Shown here in pieces: positions 52,652 through 61,656 of a stretch of DNA of 64,000 nt; position 1 is the first letter of the stretch; every line of letters begins with the position of its first letter. This stretch comes from Sandaracinobacteroides sp039808025. Its GTDB lineage: Bacteria > Pseudomonadota > Alphaproteobacteria > Sphingomonadales > Sphingomonadaceae. The translations under genes and the position numbers were made by a program. Below the pieces are notes generated by a model that was given only the letters and a program-made list of their open reading frames with translations, was not told the DNA's origin and did not search any database. The stretch is from positions 87,412 through 151,411 of the forward strand of contig JBDHSK010000009.1 in NCBI GenBank assembly GCA_039808025.1, given 5' to 3'.

Positions 52652-54307
52652 TTTCGGTTCAAAGGCACGAACGCCTAGCACCGCCGCCTCTACGCCAGAG
52701 GCGGCGGTTAGCGTTCGGAGCAGTTCGCTCCGCAGACCACGGATGCGGACCTCCTTCCGGCTCACCACTTCGACCCGCTGCGCGACCGCACGAACCTGAT
52801 CTCGGGCGAACGTTCCATCGCCGTTCCGCAGCTTCTTGCGCAGCGCGGTCGCAAAGGCGCGCAGGCTCTCCGGCGTGATCGCCGGACCGATCTTCACGAT
52901 ATGCGCCAGCGCGCGTTCGGCATCGCCCTTGGCCTGATCGCGCGTCGCGGTCAGCTCGGCGATGCGATCCTTAAGCGAAGAATCGTTCACGTCGATGACG
53001 CCGTTCTCGATCGCATCATAGAGTCGCTTGAGCTTCGCTTCGGCCTCGGTCGCACGCCGCTCAAGATCGGCGACATGCTCGCGGCGCTGGTTCACCCATT
53101 CGTCGCGGCGTTCGAGGATCTGATCCATCAGAACTTCGAGCCGCGCCGGGTCGAGCAGCCGCGCTTCGAGATGATCGACCACGGCCTCATTGAGCCGGTC
53201 CATCGGCACGGTGATGCCCGGACAGCCGGTCGCACCCTGCCGCGCCTTCGTCGAGCAGGTGTAATAGCGATACTCTCGGCCGACGCTGCTGGTGCCGGTG
53301 CGCAGCGTCATCGCGCCGCCGCAGCACGCGCAGAAGCAGATGCCGGTGAGCAGCGTGGGTCCGCCCACCGCCATTGGCGCCATCATCTTGGGGCTGCGCG
53401 CCTTGAGCGAGCGTTGCACGGCCTCGAACTCGGCTTCCGACACGATCGCCGGCACTTCCATGACGGCGTGCTCGCTCTCCGGCTTCGGCGTCTTCGTCTT
53501 GTGATCGCGGGTGTTGAAACGATGCTGGCCGATATAGGTCGTGCGGGTGAGAACCTGATGCACCGCGCCCAAGCCCCAGCGCCCGCCATCGCGAGTGCGG
53601 ATGTTGTTCTCGTTGAGCCAGGTGGCGATCGACTTGAGGCCCATCGGCCCTTTGTTATCAACGCCGTTGAGCGCCATGCGGTAGATGCGCCGCACTGTCT
53701 CGGCCTGGATCGGGTCGATCTCCAGCTTCTTCTTGATCTTCGCGCCACGCTCGCCTGCCGCAACCACGCGATAGCCGATCGGCGCCCGCGCGCCGTTCCA
53801 GAAGCCTTGCCGGGCATTCTCCTTCATCGCACGCAACGTGTGCTTGCCGTTCTCCTTCGACTGATACTCATCGAACAGCGTCATGATCTGACGCATCATC
53901 ACGCTCATCGGATCGTCGCCCAAATCCTGCGTGATGGAGATCAGCCGAACGCCGTTCTTCGCCAGCTTGCGAACGTAGAACTCAAACTGGAACTGGTCGC
54001 GAAAGAACCGCGAGAAGCTGTGGACGAGGATGACGTTGAATGCCGGCGGCTTGACCATCGCCGCGTCGATCATCGCCTGAAACGCCGGCCGGCGATCGTC
54101 GGTGGCGGTGTTGCCCGGCTCGACGAACTCAGCCGCGACCTCCCAGCCGCGCGACAGGCAATAGCCTTCGATTTGGCGGCGCTGGTCGGGAATCGACAGG
54201 TCGCTCTCGGCCTGGCGGCCGGTGGAAACCCGCAGGTAGAGCGCGGCGCGGGCGGTCGCCACGACCGGCGCCTCATCCTCATCTCGTCGCAGGGCGGCGC
54301 TGGTCAT
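52607..54307 (-). CDS. Large serine recombinase (site-specific integrase)
   Basis: A 566-residue resolvase/invertase-type integrase. The catalytic domain has YLRVSTGRQAESDLSIPDQR with nucleophile Ser about 28, HSFSRFFRDQFQFEFYVRKL and a DDPMSVMMRQIMTLFDEYQS helix. It is followed by a recombinase domain (GYRVVAAGERG to about residue 300), a zinc ribbon CFCACCGG ... YTCSTKARQGATGCPG (about 330-370) and a coiled coil. It would insert and excise the element. The last 14 codons and the stop come from the antisense of tRNA-Arg. An 11-bp perfect hairpin (52681-52707) lies in its 3' coding end. Confidence 0.92.
   Translation of the reverse strand: MTSAALRRDEDEAPVVATARAALYLRVSTGRQAESDLSIPDQRRQIEGYCLSRGWEVAAEFVEPGNTATDDRRPAFQAMIDAAMVKPPAFNVILVHSFSRFFRDQFQFEFYVRKLAKNGVRLISITQDLGDDPMSVMMRQIMTLFDEYQSKENGKHTLRAMKENARQGFWNGARAPIGYRVVAAGERGAKIKKKLEIDPIQAETVRRIYRMALNGVDNKGPMGLKSIATWLNENNIRTRDGGRWGLGAVHQVLTRTTYIGQHRFNTRDHKTKTPKPESEHAVMEVPAIVSEAEFEAVQRSLKARSPKMMAPMAVGGPTLLTGICFCACCGGAMTLRTGTSSVGREYRYYTCSTKARQGATGCPGITVPMDRLNEAVVDHLEARLLDPARLEVLMDQILERRDEWVNQRREHVADLERRATEAEAKLKRLYDAIENGVIDVNDSSLKDRIAELTATRDQAKGDAERALAHIVKIGPAITPESLRAFATALRKKLRNGDGTFARDQVRAVAQRVEVVSRKEVRIRGLRSELLRTLTAASGVEAAVLGVRAFEPKWRARNDSNVRPSDS
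52681..52707. other. Perfect 11-bp hairpin near the tRNA junction
   Basis: CCGCCGCCTCT (52681-52691) and AGAGGCGGCGG (52697-52707) with a 5-base loop, within the recombinase 3' coding region and 29 bases past the tRNA. It could terminate readthrough of the tRNA transcript or serve the recombination site. No T-run follows. Confidence 0.5.
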
Positions 54308-54325
54308 GACGCTTCACTCCTCACT

Positions 54326-54571
54326 TCACGGCAACGGTTCGAACAGCTTGTCCAGCTCGTGTCGCATATGGCCTTCGATCGCGCGCAGCTCGGCGTCGCC
54401 GATCGGAACCTGCTCCGGCCAGTCGTCGGTGACGACAATCGGCCCGTCATCCTCGCGCGGCCGGCGCGAAGCCCGGCGCGGCGCGACGCGGTTGATGTAG
54501 TCATGCAGGTCATCCGGGCATTCGGCCCAGCGACGAGGCGTGCGGCGACGGACTTTGCGAGGAAGGGCCAT
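54326..54571 (-). CDS. Small protein upstream of the recombinase
   Basis: An 81-residue ORF that ends 18 bases before the recombinase ATG. It begins MALPRKVRRRTPRRWAECPD (basic) and ends with an acidic helix, DAELRAIEGHMRHELDKLFE. Codon third positions are rich in G and C, as expected for a real gene here. It may be a recombination accessory factor; I recognise no family. An overlapping frame from 54657 (MTPAAPRLYLRYAAMKHLCE...) ends with ATGA at the recombinase start but turns to Ser/Arg-rich shadow sequence; a frameshift between the two is possible. Confidence 0.55.
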   Translation of the reverse strand: MALPRKVRRRTPRRWAECPDDLHDYINRVAPRRASRRPREDDGPIVVTDDWPEQVPIGDAELRAIEGHMRHELDKLFEPLP

Positions 54572-54952
54572 CTCGGCACGCTGCCGCGTGTCCACACCTC
54601 GCACAAATGCTTCATCGCGGCGTAGCGCAGATAGAGACGTGGGGCGGCGGGCGTCATGCTTCGCCCCACGGATCGACCACCGTGGTCCGCCAATCGACGA
54701 AATCGCGGGCATGGCGAGTCGCCCGCCGCGCTCCACACGATCGCAACGATTTGTTTGTCGACCAAGCATCGATCGGTCGCACGATCCCCCGGTGTTCTGC
54801 CTGCACCATATCTCATCCTTCTTGCAACGGCCGGTTGGCGCCATGCACCACTACGCCTCAAATTCGCACCATACACCTATTGATATGCAACGCAAAGCCA
54901 TATACATGCATCATACTGGCGTGATCATGCAACGCGCCACTGGGAATCGCTT
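54572..54952. other. Divergent region between recombinase unit and ietA
   Basis: A 381-base stretch. Its left part may encode the degraded end of another gene on the minus strand (a frame ending RHARDFVDWRTTVVDPWGEA at about 54654). The right part (54840-54950) is AT-richer than anything nearby and holds two copies of atgcaacgc (54885 and 54927); it probably carries the ietA promoter. Confidence 0.4.
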
Positions 54953-56158
54953 ATGGACCATTTCTCGATCATCCAAGCCCTTTGTCGCGCGGCAATGGCC
55001 GACGCTTCACCCGCTCTGCGCAAGCAGGTCGAGCGACTTCGTGACGCGCTGGCTAAGGATGGGGAATCCAAGCAGTCCGCCGCTCTGACCAGCATCCTCA
55101 CGACCGCCGAGCGGACGAAGGAGCTTTCGCCGAGCCGGATCGAGCGCTCCAAAGCGCAGCTCTCTGGTGAGACGCTGACACGGAACACGCCTGTTCCGGT
55201 CGACCGAGAGACAGCCGCGCCGTTGGCGGAGATTCTCTTTCCGGCGGACATTCAACCGACCGCGCCGCTCTTCAACACGACCGTCAGTCACGCCATCGAG
55301 ACCATTATCGAAGAATGGGCCAACTTCGACGCACTGTCGGAAATCGACATTCGGCCTTCCAAGACCTGTCTTATTTACGGTGCTCCGGGGACGGGAAAGA
55401 CCAGGCTTGCGCTTTGGATCGCGCAACAGCTCGATCTTCCCGTCGTGCTGGTGAAGCTGGACGGGCTCGTATCGTCGTTCCTCGGCACGACCGCCCGCAA
55501 TATCGGGAACCTGTTCGCCTTCGCGAACCGCCACCGCTGCATCCTTCTGCTCGACGAGTTCGATGCGATCGCGAAAGTTCGGGACGATCCGCAGGAAGTT
55601 GGCGAGATCAAGCGCGTCGTGAACGCGCTTCTGCAGAATCTCGATACGCGCCGCGATGTCGGCTTCACGATCGGCATCACCAATCACCCGAAACTCTTGG
55701 ACACGGCCGTCTGGCGGCGTTTCGAGGTTCAGCTTGAGATTCCCAAGCCCGACTTCGAGATGCGAAAGGCGATCGCCGCGCATTTCATGCCGCCGGTAAA
55801 AGCCCCGGACATCCATTTGCGCCTAATCGCATGGTTCACCGAGGGCTCGACCGGCGCTGAGATCGAGTCTCTCGTGCGCACCTATAAGAAGGCCACCACC
55901 GTTCGCGAGGAGGACAAGCGCGGGCTACTCGATACGCTCCGCCAATTCGCTACGCTGAACGCGGCTCGGGTGCAAAGTGAACGCCGCGCGCTGCTGTTCG
56001 ACGATTCCAGCAATCTATTTCGGGCCATGCGAGATGATCCGATCCTCGGCTTCTCGATGGCCGACATCGGCGAGATTGCCGGCAAAGATAAATCGACGGT
56101 CAGCCGTCAACTCGGCCGAGCGGCCAAGTCTGGTGATGGGGAGACGCTAAATGGCTAG
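54953..56158 (+). CDS. ietA: IetA-like AAA ATPase of a defence cassette
   Basis: A 401-residue AAA protein. The P-loop is GAPGTGKT (about residues 143-150), Walker B LLLDEFDAI (Asp 201, Glu 202), sensor-1 region GITNHPKLLDTAVWRRFEVQ with an Arg finger, and a small helical lid. The N-terminal 110 residues are polar and helical. Residues about 370-395 (GFSMADIGEIAGKDKSTVSR) read like a helix-turn-helix. It overlaps a subtilisin-like protease gene by eight bases. An AAA ATPase paired this way with a subtilase is the layout of the IetAS anti-phage/plasmid-incompatibility system, so the ATPase probably controls or delivers substrates to the protease. The assignment is by architecture only. Confidence 0.75.
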   Translation: MDHFSIIQALCRAAMADASPALRKQVERLRDALAKDGESKQSAALTSILTTAERTKELSPSRIERSKAQLSGETLTRNTPVPVDRETAAPLAEILFPADIQPTAPLFNTTVSHAIETIIEEWANFDALSEIDIRPSKTCLIYGAPGTGKTRLALWIAQQLDLPVVLVKLDGLVSSFLGTTARNIGNLFAFANRHRCILLLDEFDAIAKVRDDPQEVGEIKRVVNALLQNLDTRRDVGFTIGITNHPKLLDTAVWRRFEVQLEIPKPDFEMRKAIAAHFMPPVKAPDIHLRLIAWFTEGSTGAEIESLVRTYKKATTVREEDKRGLLDTLRQFATLNAARVQSERRALLFDDSSNLFRAMRDDPILGFSMADIGEIAGKDKSTVSRQLGRAAKSGDGETLNG

Positions 56159-58652
56159 TCCCATTCAGATCGTCCTCAATCCTGAAAACTATGAGGAGGC
56201 GCGCGACGCTGGTGGCGGAGGCGGCCGGAAGGACTTTTTCGCTCACCGCGATGCCGAGTTCACCGCCCATCGCGCCGCGCTGTTGAGCCAGATCGACACG
56301 ATTGCTGGCGTTCTCAGCGCCCAAGCACAAGGCGATGTCGGCTTCGTGAAGGTCATCCTTCGTCGCGAGGCTTGGGCCAAGAGCCATCGCCCGATCGCCA
56401 GCCTGTTTCGGCACGATCGCACTCCTGTCGTTGGCGGCGGAGATCTCGGGGTTATGCTCGTCGAAGCCCGACCCGGCACGCTCCGCCAGGTGGCCGCGGA
56501 GATCGCAAAGGCCGAAACCCACACAGAAATGCGCTTCAACGAGCAGAAGCAGAAGGACGAACCTTATCCGTCTGCCCGAAAGAGCGAGACCGGCGCCATC
56601 GACCGGATCGAACTCTATGGGCCGAGCGATCGGCGCAACTTCTCGGTCGATGAGGCTGTGGCGTGGCTCTCCAATCCGATGACCGGCAGCAGCTATCAGG
56701 TCGAACTGTTCGACAGCCCGCCGCCGCGCTCTGAGTGGGACCGCCTCGACCCGAGCCATCGGCGCCTTGTCGAGAGCTTTGTTGCCGGCTTCGCCGCGCT
56801 GGATCGCGGCCTCGCCGTCGAACGCTTGCCGAACCGTCGCCACAAACAGCCGATCCTCTCTGTCCGACTGGATCAGTCTGGAGATCAGCCGGTTCTACGG
56901 CTGAATGATGCCCCGGTCAGCGAGCGGCGGCGAGAGCTTGCCGCATTCAATCCAGACATGAGTCGCCACGCCCGGCTGCTCGCCTTCCTTGACAGCCATC
57001 CGCTTGTGCGCCGGATCGAACTGCCAGGCATTGTCGTGCGGGCCGTCAGCACGCCTATCGTGCGCGCGCGGCCTGCCGATGTCACCATTCCCGCCCGCGA
57101 CAGCCGCCGCAGTCATCCTCGGCTCGGGATCATCGACGGCGGAATCGGCGAAGCGCTGTCAGACTGGGTCATCGATCGGTGGGACGTTCTTGCGGAAGAA
57201 GATACCGACCTTGCGCATGGGACGTTCATCGGCGGATTGGCTGCGGTGGGAGGTGCGCTTAACGGCGCGGAAATTTGCCCTGAGCCCGACGGCGCGGAGC
57301 TGGTCGACGTCGCAGTCTTCCCGAACGAACGCAAAGCCGGAGCCTTCGCCTCCTATTATCCTGATGGCTTGCCGCAATTCTTCGATGAAATGGAGACAGC
57401 CATTTCGGACGCCCGCGCTCGACATGGGGTGCGCGTGTTCAACATGAGCCTGAATATTCTTCAGCCGGCGGCGCCAGATCGTTACAGTCCCCACGCAGCG
57501 CGGCTCGATCAGATCGCTGAGAGCAACAACGCGATCGTTTTCATTTCGGCGGGCAACATACAGCAGCAAGACCTTCGCCCCGAATGGCCTGCCGATGCCA
57601 CGGCCGCGCTCGCCAACCTCGCCACCGCCCGCAACGATGGCCTGCTTACGCCGGCCGAGAGCGCGCGCAATGTCGCTGTGGCGGCTCTAAACCCGCCCGG
57701 CCATGACGGGTGCCTTCCATTCGCACCGACGCGCTACAGCCGACGTGGCCCGGGACTTCGCGCTGGCGTCAAGCCCGACTTGGCGCACATCGGTGGCGCG
57801 GGTTCCCAGCACCCTGAACTCGGCCACGGGCTTTTCTCGATCTTGCCGGATGGGACCATCGTCGATGGCTGCGGGACTAGCTATGCCGCGCCCCTTGCAG
57901 CGAAGACGGCCGCTGTCCTGGATCACGCCATTGAGGGTGAGGTCTCGCGTGAAACCCTGATCGGCCTGCTCGTTCATCATGCCGAAATGCCGACTCCTTT
58001 GCAGGTCAAGGCACTCGCGCCGATCGCCAAGCATATGGCGGGGTTCGGAATGCCGCCTTCGGCCGACCGCATCCTAGAAACGGGTGACCACACAATCACT
58101 CTCGTCTTCGCGTCGCGCATCCAACGCGACCAGCAAATCAACTTCCGTTTCCAGTGGCCGGCGTCGCTGGTCGGTCCCGGAGGCAAGTGCCGTGGCCGCG
58201 CGAAGATTACGCTCGTCTCCACGCCCCCGCTCGATGCCCGGTTCGGATCGGAGTTCGTGCGCGTCAACATTAACGCTGTCTTGCAGCAGGAACAGGCCAA
58301 TGGCGGGTGGAAGGGGCGGCTTGAGCCGCTCTATCTCCCGTCACGGCGGGAGGCTCCTCCGATCGAGGCGGAGCGCATCGAGCACGATCTCAAATGGAGC
58401 CCGGTGAAGGTCTTGGCGAAAACCTTCCCGCAGGGAGCGGGTCCATCCTCGAACTGGCGTCTCTTCGTCGAATATCTGACGCGGGCGGGCGAGATCATGC
58501 CCGAAGAAGGCGTGCCGTTTACGGTGATCGTGACCATCAGTGATCCCGACGCCGAACAGCCGGTGTTCAACGATATGCGTCAAAACCTTCAGGCCCTCGG
58601 CACCCAGATCGCCGACATCCGAACCGCAGCACGCATTACGCCGCGCGTGTAG
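56151..58652 (+). CDS. ietS: IetS-like subtilisin-family serine protease
   Basis: An 833-residue S8 protease without a signal peptide, so it acts in the cytoplasm. The catalytic triad is complete: Asp 329 in RLGIIDGGIGEA, His 356 in DLAHGTFIGGLAAV, Ser 577 in GCGTSYAAPLAAKTA, with the oxyanion Asn in VFISAGNIQQQ (about 468). About 320 residues precede the catalytic domain and 180 follow (beta-rich), both without recognised folds; these are the likely sites for sensing or ATPase contact. ATG overlaps the ATPase stop. Cytoplasmic subtilases with AAA partners are typical of IetAS defence loci. Confidence 0.78.
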   Translation: MASPIQIVLNPENYEEARDAGGGGGRKDFFAHRDAEFTAHRAALLSQIDTIAGVLSAQAQGDVGFVKVILRREAWAKSHRPIASLFRHDRTPVVGGGDLGVMLVEARPGTLRQVAAEIAKAETHTEMRFNEQKQKDEPYPSARKSETGAIDRIELYGPSDRRNFSVDEAVAWLSNPMTGSSYQVELFDSPPPRSEWDRLDPSHRRLVESFVAGFAALDRGLAVERLPNRRHKQPILSVRLDQSGDQPVLRLNDAPVSERRRELAAFNPDMSRHARLLAFLDSHPLVRRIELPGIVVRAVSTPIVRARPADVTIPARDSRRSHPRLGIIDGGIGEALSDWVIDRWDVLAEEDTDLAHGTFIGGLAAVGGALNGAEICPEPDGAELVDVAVFPNERKAGAFASYYPDGLPQFFDEMETAISDARARHGVRVFNMSLNILQPAAPDRYSPHAARLDQIAESNNAIVFISAGNIQQQDLRPEWPADATAALANLATARNDGLLTPAESARNVAVAALNPPGHDGCLPFAPTRYSRRGPGLRAGVKPDLAHIGGAGSQHPELGHGLFSILPDGTIVDGCGTSYAAPLAAKTAAVLDHAIEGEVSRETLIGLLVHHAEMPTPLQVKALAPIAKHMAGFGMPPSADRILETGDHTITLVFASRIQRDQQINFRFQWPASLVGPGGKCRGRAKITLVSTPPLDARFGSEFVRVNINAVLQQEQANGGWKGRLEPLYLPSRREAPPIEAERIEHDLKWSPVKVLAKTFPQGAGPSSNWRLFVEYLTRAGEIMPEEGVPFTVIVTISDPDAEQPVFNDMRQNLQALGTQIADIRTAARITPRV

Positions 58653-58703
58653 TCGCCAGTAGAAGGGTCAGGCTCGCTTGCAGAGGCACTACAGGAGATT
58701 GTG

Positions 58704-59018
58704 ATGGCAAAATCAGTGACGCTCAGCACCGGAAGGACGTTCCCGACCGTCACCGCCGCAAAGGAGCATTTCGCGAAAATCCTCAACGGCCAAGAGCTGA
58801 AGCAGGCTTTCTCCGGCAACGAGTTCGCAGATATTCAGGCCACCTATATCGCCTATTGCGCCCAGACCGACTGGCCGTTGCCGTCAGCGCCAGCTTCGTT
58901 CTATCCCGTGCATGATCGCGGCCCCGGCTACACCACGCGATGTTTCGGCGTGACGTTCGAAGACGGCACGACGAGAAACTTTTCGATGGATAAGGCACTT
59001 CGGGCGATCGCGGCGTAG
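58704..59018 (+). CDS. Small DUF3223/DCL-like protein
   Basis: A 104-residue protein starting at the ATG 58704 (AGGAG eight bases before; a GTG just upstream is possible). MAKSVTLSTGRTFPTVTAAK is followed by FAKILNGQELKQAFSGNEFA and a C-terminal strand pair YTTRCFGVTFEDGTTRNFSM. The last part resembles DUF3223/DCL proteins, which have a short F-x-v-x-x-x-DG-x-x-x-x-FS pattern. It follows the protease gene by 51 bases on the same strand and may be a third component of the cassette. Confidence 0.5.
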   Translation: MAKSVTLSTGRTFPTVTAAKEHFAKILNGQELKQAFSGNEFADIQATYIAYCAQTDWPLPSAPASFYPVHDRGPGYTTRCFGVTFEDGTTRNFSMDKALRAIAA

Positions 59019-59497
59019 GGCGGTTCCGTCCTCTTCTTCGGCTTTCAGACCATTGCGTTTCTGAACTGGGTCTCGATTTCTGGACCTGCTGCCGCCGGGA
59101 ATTTGGCGCCTCCTTGCGGGACCGCCGCTCTATCTCCGCTGCGCTCCGACCGAACCCCTGACGGGTTTCGACCCTGCCGGGTGACGATCAGCATGGCGGG
59201 ACGGCGCTGGCGCGCCGGTCGGTCAATCCGCCCTGCGGATTGCAATTCTTTCAAGCTGCGGAGATCGGGCCAGGGCTGCGCCGGCCCGATCGCGCTGCGG
59301 TAGCTCTCCCCGTCGGTGGGGTGGGCGACGCTTCCCTTTAGGCCCGCCGCGCCGGGCCGCAACGCGCGCGGGGCGCGCTTACCTCCTCTGCGTTCCGGTC
59401 CTTTCGGATGCTGCCCGGCTCCGCCGGCGGGCCTGCCGGTCCGCTCCTTCGCCGCCCACCCCATTCCGGGGTGAGTGCGGTTTGAAGGAGAAGTGTG
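59019..59497. other. 479-base GC-rich spacer before the ParB-like gene
   Basis: Contains many short inverted repeats in C/G-rich sequence and no credible gene on either strand, although shadow frames run through it on the minus strand. A good ribosome-binding site (GAAGGAG) sits at 59484-59490 for the ParB-like gene. Confidence 0.5.
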
Positions 59498-61552
59498 ATG
59501 AACGCTGTTACTGAAACCGTAGCCGCCGAGCCTGTGTCGGGCGTCGAGCTTTTCGTGCCGCTCGCCAGGCTCAAGAAATCCCCCAAGAACGCGCGCAAGG
59601 TGCCGCACGGGGAAGCCGCTATCGAGGCGCTGGCCGCTTCGATCCAGCACAAGGGGCTGATCCAGAACCTTGTCGTGGAGCCGGAAACCAAGGAGGACGG
59701 GACGCCGACCGGCAACTATCTCGTTACCGCTGGTGAAGGCCGCAGGCTGGCGATGCTGCTGCGCGCCAAGCGCAAGCAGATCAAGAAGTCGGAAGTCGTG
59801 CGCTGCTGGCTCGATACCGCCAACGATCCGTCCGAAATCAGTCTGGACGAGAACGTGACCCGGACCCCGATGCACCCCGCCGACCAGTTCGAGCGGTTCC
59901 GTGAACTGTCCGAGAGCAAGGGCTATGGCGCGGAAGAGATCGGCGCGCGGTTCGGCGTGTCGGCTCGCGTGGTGAAGCAGCGGCTTCGCCTTGGCGCTGT
60001 CTCGCCCAAGCTGTTGCAGGTCTATCGGGAGGACGGCCTTACGCTGGACCAGCTTATGGCCTTCGCCATCACCGAGGACCATGACCGGCAGGAGCAAGTT
60101 TTCGCCAACCTGCATCACAACCGCGAACCGTGGATCATCCGGCGCGACATGACCGCAAGCAATGTCTCGGCAGAGGACCGGCGCGCGGTATTCGTCGGAG
60201 CCGAAGCCTACGCGGAAGCGGGCGGCAACATCATTCGCGACCTGTTCAGCGAGGATCGTGGCGGGTTCTTCGAGGATGCGGGTTTGCTCGATACGCTCGC
60301 CATCGAGAAGTTGCGCGAAGTTGCCGAGCGCGTTCAGGCCGAGGGCTGGAAATGGGCCGAGGCGCATATCGACTATCCCCACGCCCACGGGATGCGGCGC
60401 TTTTATCCGCAGACCGTCGCCCTGTCCGACGAGGAAGAGGCGCGGGTCGATGAGGCATGGGCCGAATATGACCAGATCGTCGACGGCTATGACTCGCTGG
60501 ATGAAATGCCCGAGGACTTGGCGGCGAAAGCCCGTGCGCTGGATGCCGAAATGGACGCCCTGTCGGCCAAGCGCTCCGCCTACGATCCCAATGTGATCGC
60601 CAATGGCGGTGCGTTCGTCGTGCTTAACCATGACGGCACGGTCAGGGTCGAGCGCGGTTTCGTGCGGGCCGAGGACGAGGCGTTGGCGGACCCCCAGCCG
60701 GAGCCGGAAGAAGGCGATGCGACCGAGCCGCAGATGGGCGACGACGAGCAGCCGGAGGACGGCGACGCGGACGCGCAGGATGCCGACGAGGACGAGGAAC
60801 CGGGCAAGCCCATTTCCGACAGCCTCACCCGCGACCTGTCCGCCTATCGGACTCTGGCGCTTCGCGTGGCGCTGGCCGAGCAGCCCGATATGGCCCTGAT
60901 CGCGCTGACCCACACGCTCACCGCGCAACTGTTCTACAGCTATGCGGAGGCCGGTTGCCTTGAGGTTCGTCCGACCGTGACCCCCTTGGGGAGCCATGCG
61001 GACGGGATCGAGGACACGCCGTTGGCAGCACGGGCGAGCGAGCAGCACGAGGCATGGGCCGAGCGGATGCCGCGCGACGTGGCGGACCTGTGGGGCTTTA
61101 TCGTCGGGCTGGACGAGGCGAAGCGGATTGCGTTGCTGGCGCATTGCGCGGCTCGCACCGTCAACGCTCTGCGGTTGCCGTGGGACCGCAAGCCCCGGTC
61201 GCTGCAAACGGCGGACAGGCTGGCGGGCGCGCTGGCGCTGGACGTGGCGAAGGACTGGACGCCGACCGTGGACAGCTACCTTGGCCGTGTCACCAAGGCG
61301 CATATCGTGGACGCTGTGACCGAAGGCGTGTCGGAGGACGCCGCCCGCCGCATCGCGGACATGAAGAAGCCGGACATGGCGCAAGCCGCCGAGCAGCTTC
61401 TTTCCGGGACCGGCTGGCTTCCCGCCGTGTTGAGGACGCCCGAACCGGAGGGAGCGGACCCCGCGCCTGCGGAGCCGGAGGACGCGGATAGCGTGGAGCA
61501 GCCGCCCGATGTGGAGGACAGCGAAGCATCCTTTGCTGTCGCCGCCGAATAG
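59498..61552 (+). CDS. ParB/RepB-like partition or nuclease-domain protein
   Basis: A 684-residue protein from the ATG at 59498. Residues about 18-120 form the ParB N-terminal domain: FVPLARLKKSPKNARKV, IEALAASIQHKGLIQNLVVE, VTAGEGRRLAMLLRAKRKQI and SLDENVTRTPMHPADQFERF. A HTH follows (YGAEEIGARFGVSARVVKQR, about 145). The central part has a very acidic linker (about 393-433). No ParA gene is next to it. Such long stand-alone ParB-like proteins are standard on alphaproteobacterial plasmids and ICEs, next to DUF736 and DUF932 genes. Confidence 0.88.
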   Translation: MNAVTETVAAEPVSGVELFVPLARLKKSPKNARKVPHGEAAIEALAASIQHKGLIQNLVVEPETKEDGTPTGNYLVTAGEGRRLAMLLRAKRKQIKKSEVVRCWLDTANDPSEISLDENVTRTPMHPADQFERFRELSESKGYGAEEIGARFGVSARVVKQRLRLGAVSPKLLQVYREDGLTLDQLMAFAITEDHDRQEQVFANLHHNREPWIIRRDMTASNVSAEDRRAVFVGAEAYAEAGGNIIRDLFSEDRGGFFEDAGLLDTLAIEKLREVAERVQAEGWKWAEAHIDYPHAHGMRRFYPQTVALSDEEEARVDEAWAEYDQIVDGYDSLDEMPEDLAAKARALDAEMDALSAKRSAYDPNVIANGGAFVVLNHDGTVRVERGFVRAEDEALADPQPEPEEGDATEPQMGDDEQPEDGDADAQDADEDEEPGKPISDSLTRDLSAYRTLALRVALAEQPDMALIALTHTLTAQLFYSYAEAGCLEVRPTVTPLGSHADGIEDTPLAARASEQHEAWAERMPRDVADLWGFIVGLDEAKRIALLAHCAARTVNALRLPWDRKPRSLQTADRLAGALALDVAKDWTPTVDSYLGRVTKAHIVDAVTEGVSEDAARRIADMKKPDMAQAAEQLLSGTGWLPAVLRTPEPEGADPAPAEPEDADSVEQPPDVEDSEASFAVAAE

Positions 61553-61561
61553 CGGCACGGG

Positions 61562-61595
61562 ACCGGGACCACGCGAGCGGTCCCGGTTTCCTTTT
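61562..61595 (+). terminator. Intrinsic terminator after the ParB-like gene
   Basis: ACCGGGACC (61562-61570) pairs perfectly with GGTCCCGGT (61579-61587), followed by TTCCTTTT. It lies 10 bases after the stop codon. Confidence 0.85.
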
Positions 61596-61612
61596 GTAAC
61601 CGGCGAAAAATC

Positions 61613-61640
61613 GCGGCCGCGCCCGTTGGGGCGCGGCCGC
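61613..61640. terminator. Perfect 12-bp hairpin
   Basis: GCGGCCGCGCCC and GGGCGCGGCCGC with loop GTTG, followed by TTTCCC on the plus strand. It may back up the terminator just upstream. Confidence 0.65.
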
Positions 61641-61656
61641 TTTCCCATTGCACAGG

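Noticed and set aside
56100..58600. Minus-strand frames opposite the subtilase gene
   Set aside because: Random-looking composition; the plus-strand gene carries the full catalytic triad.
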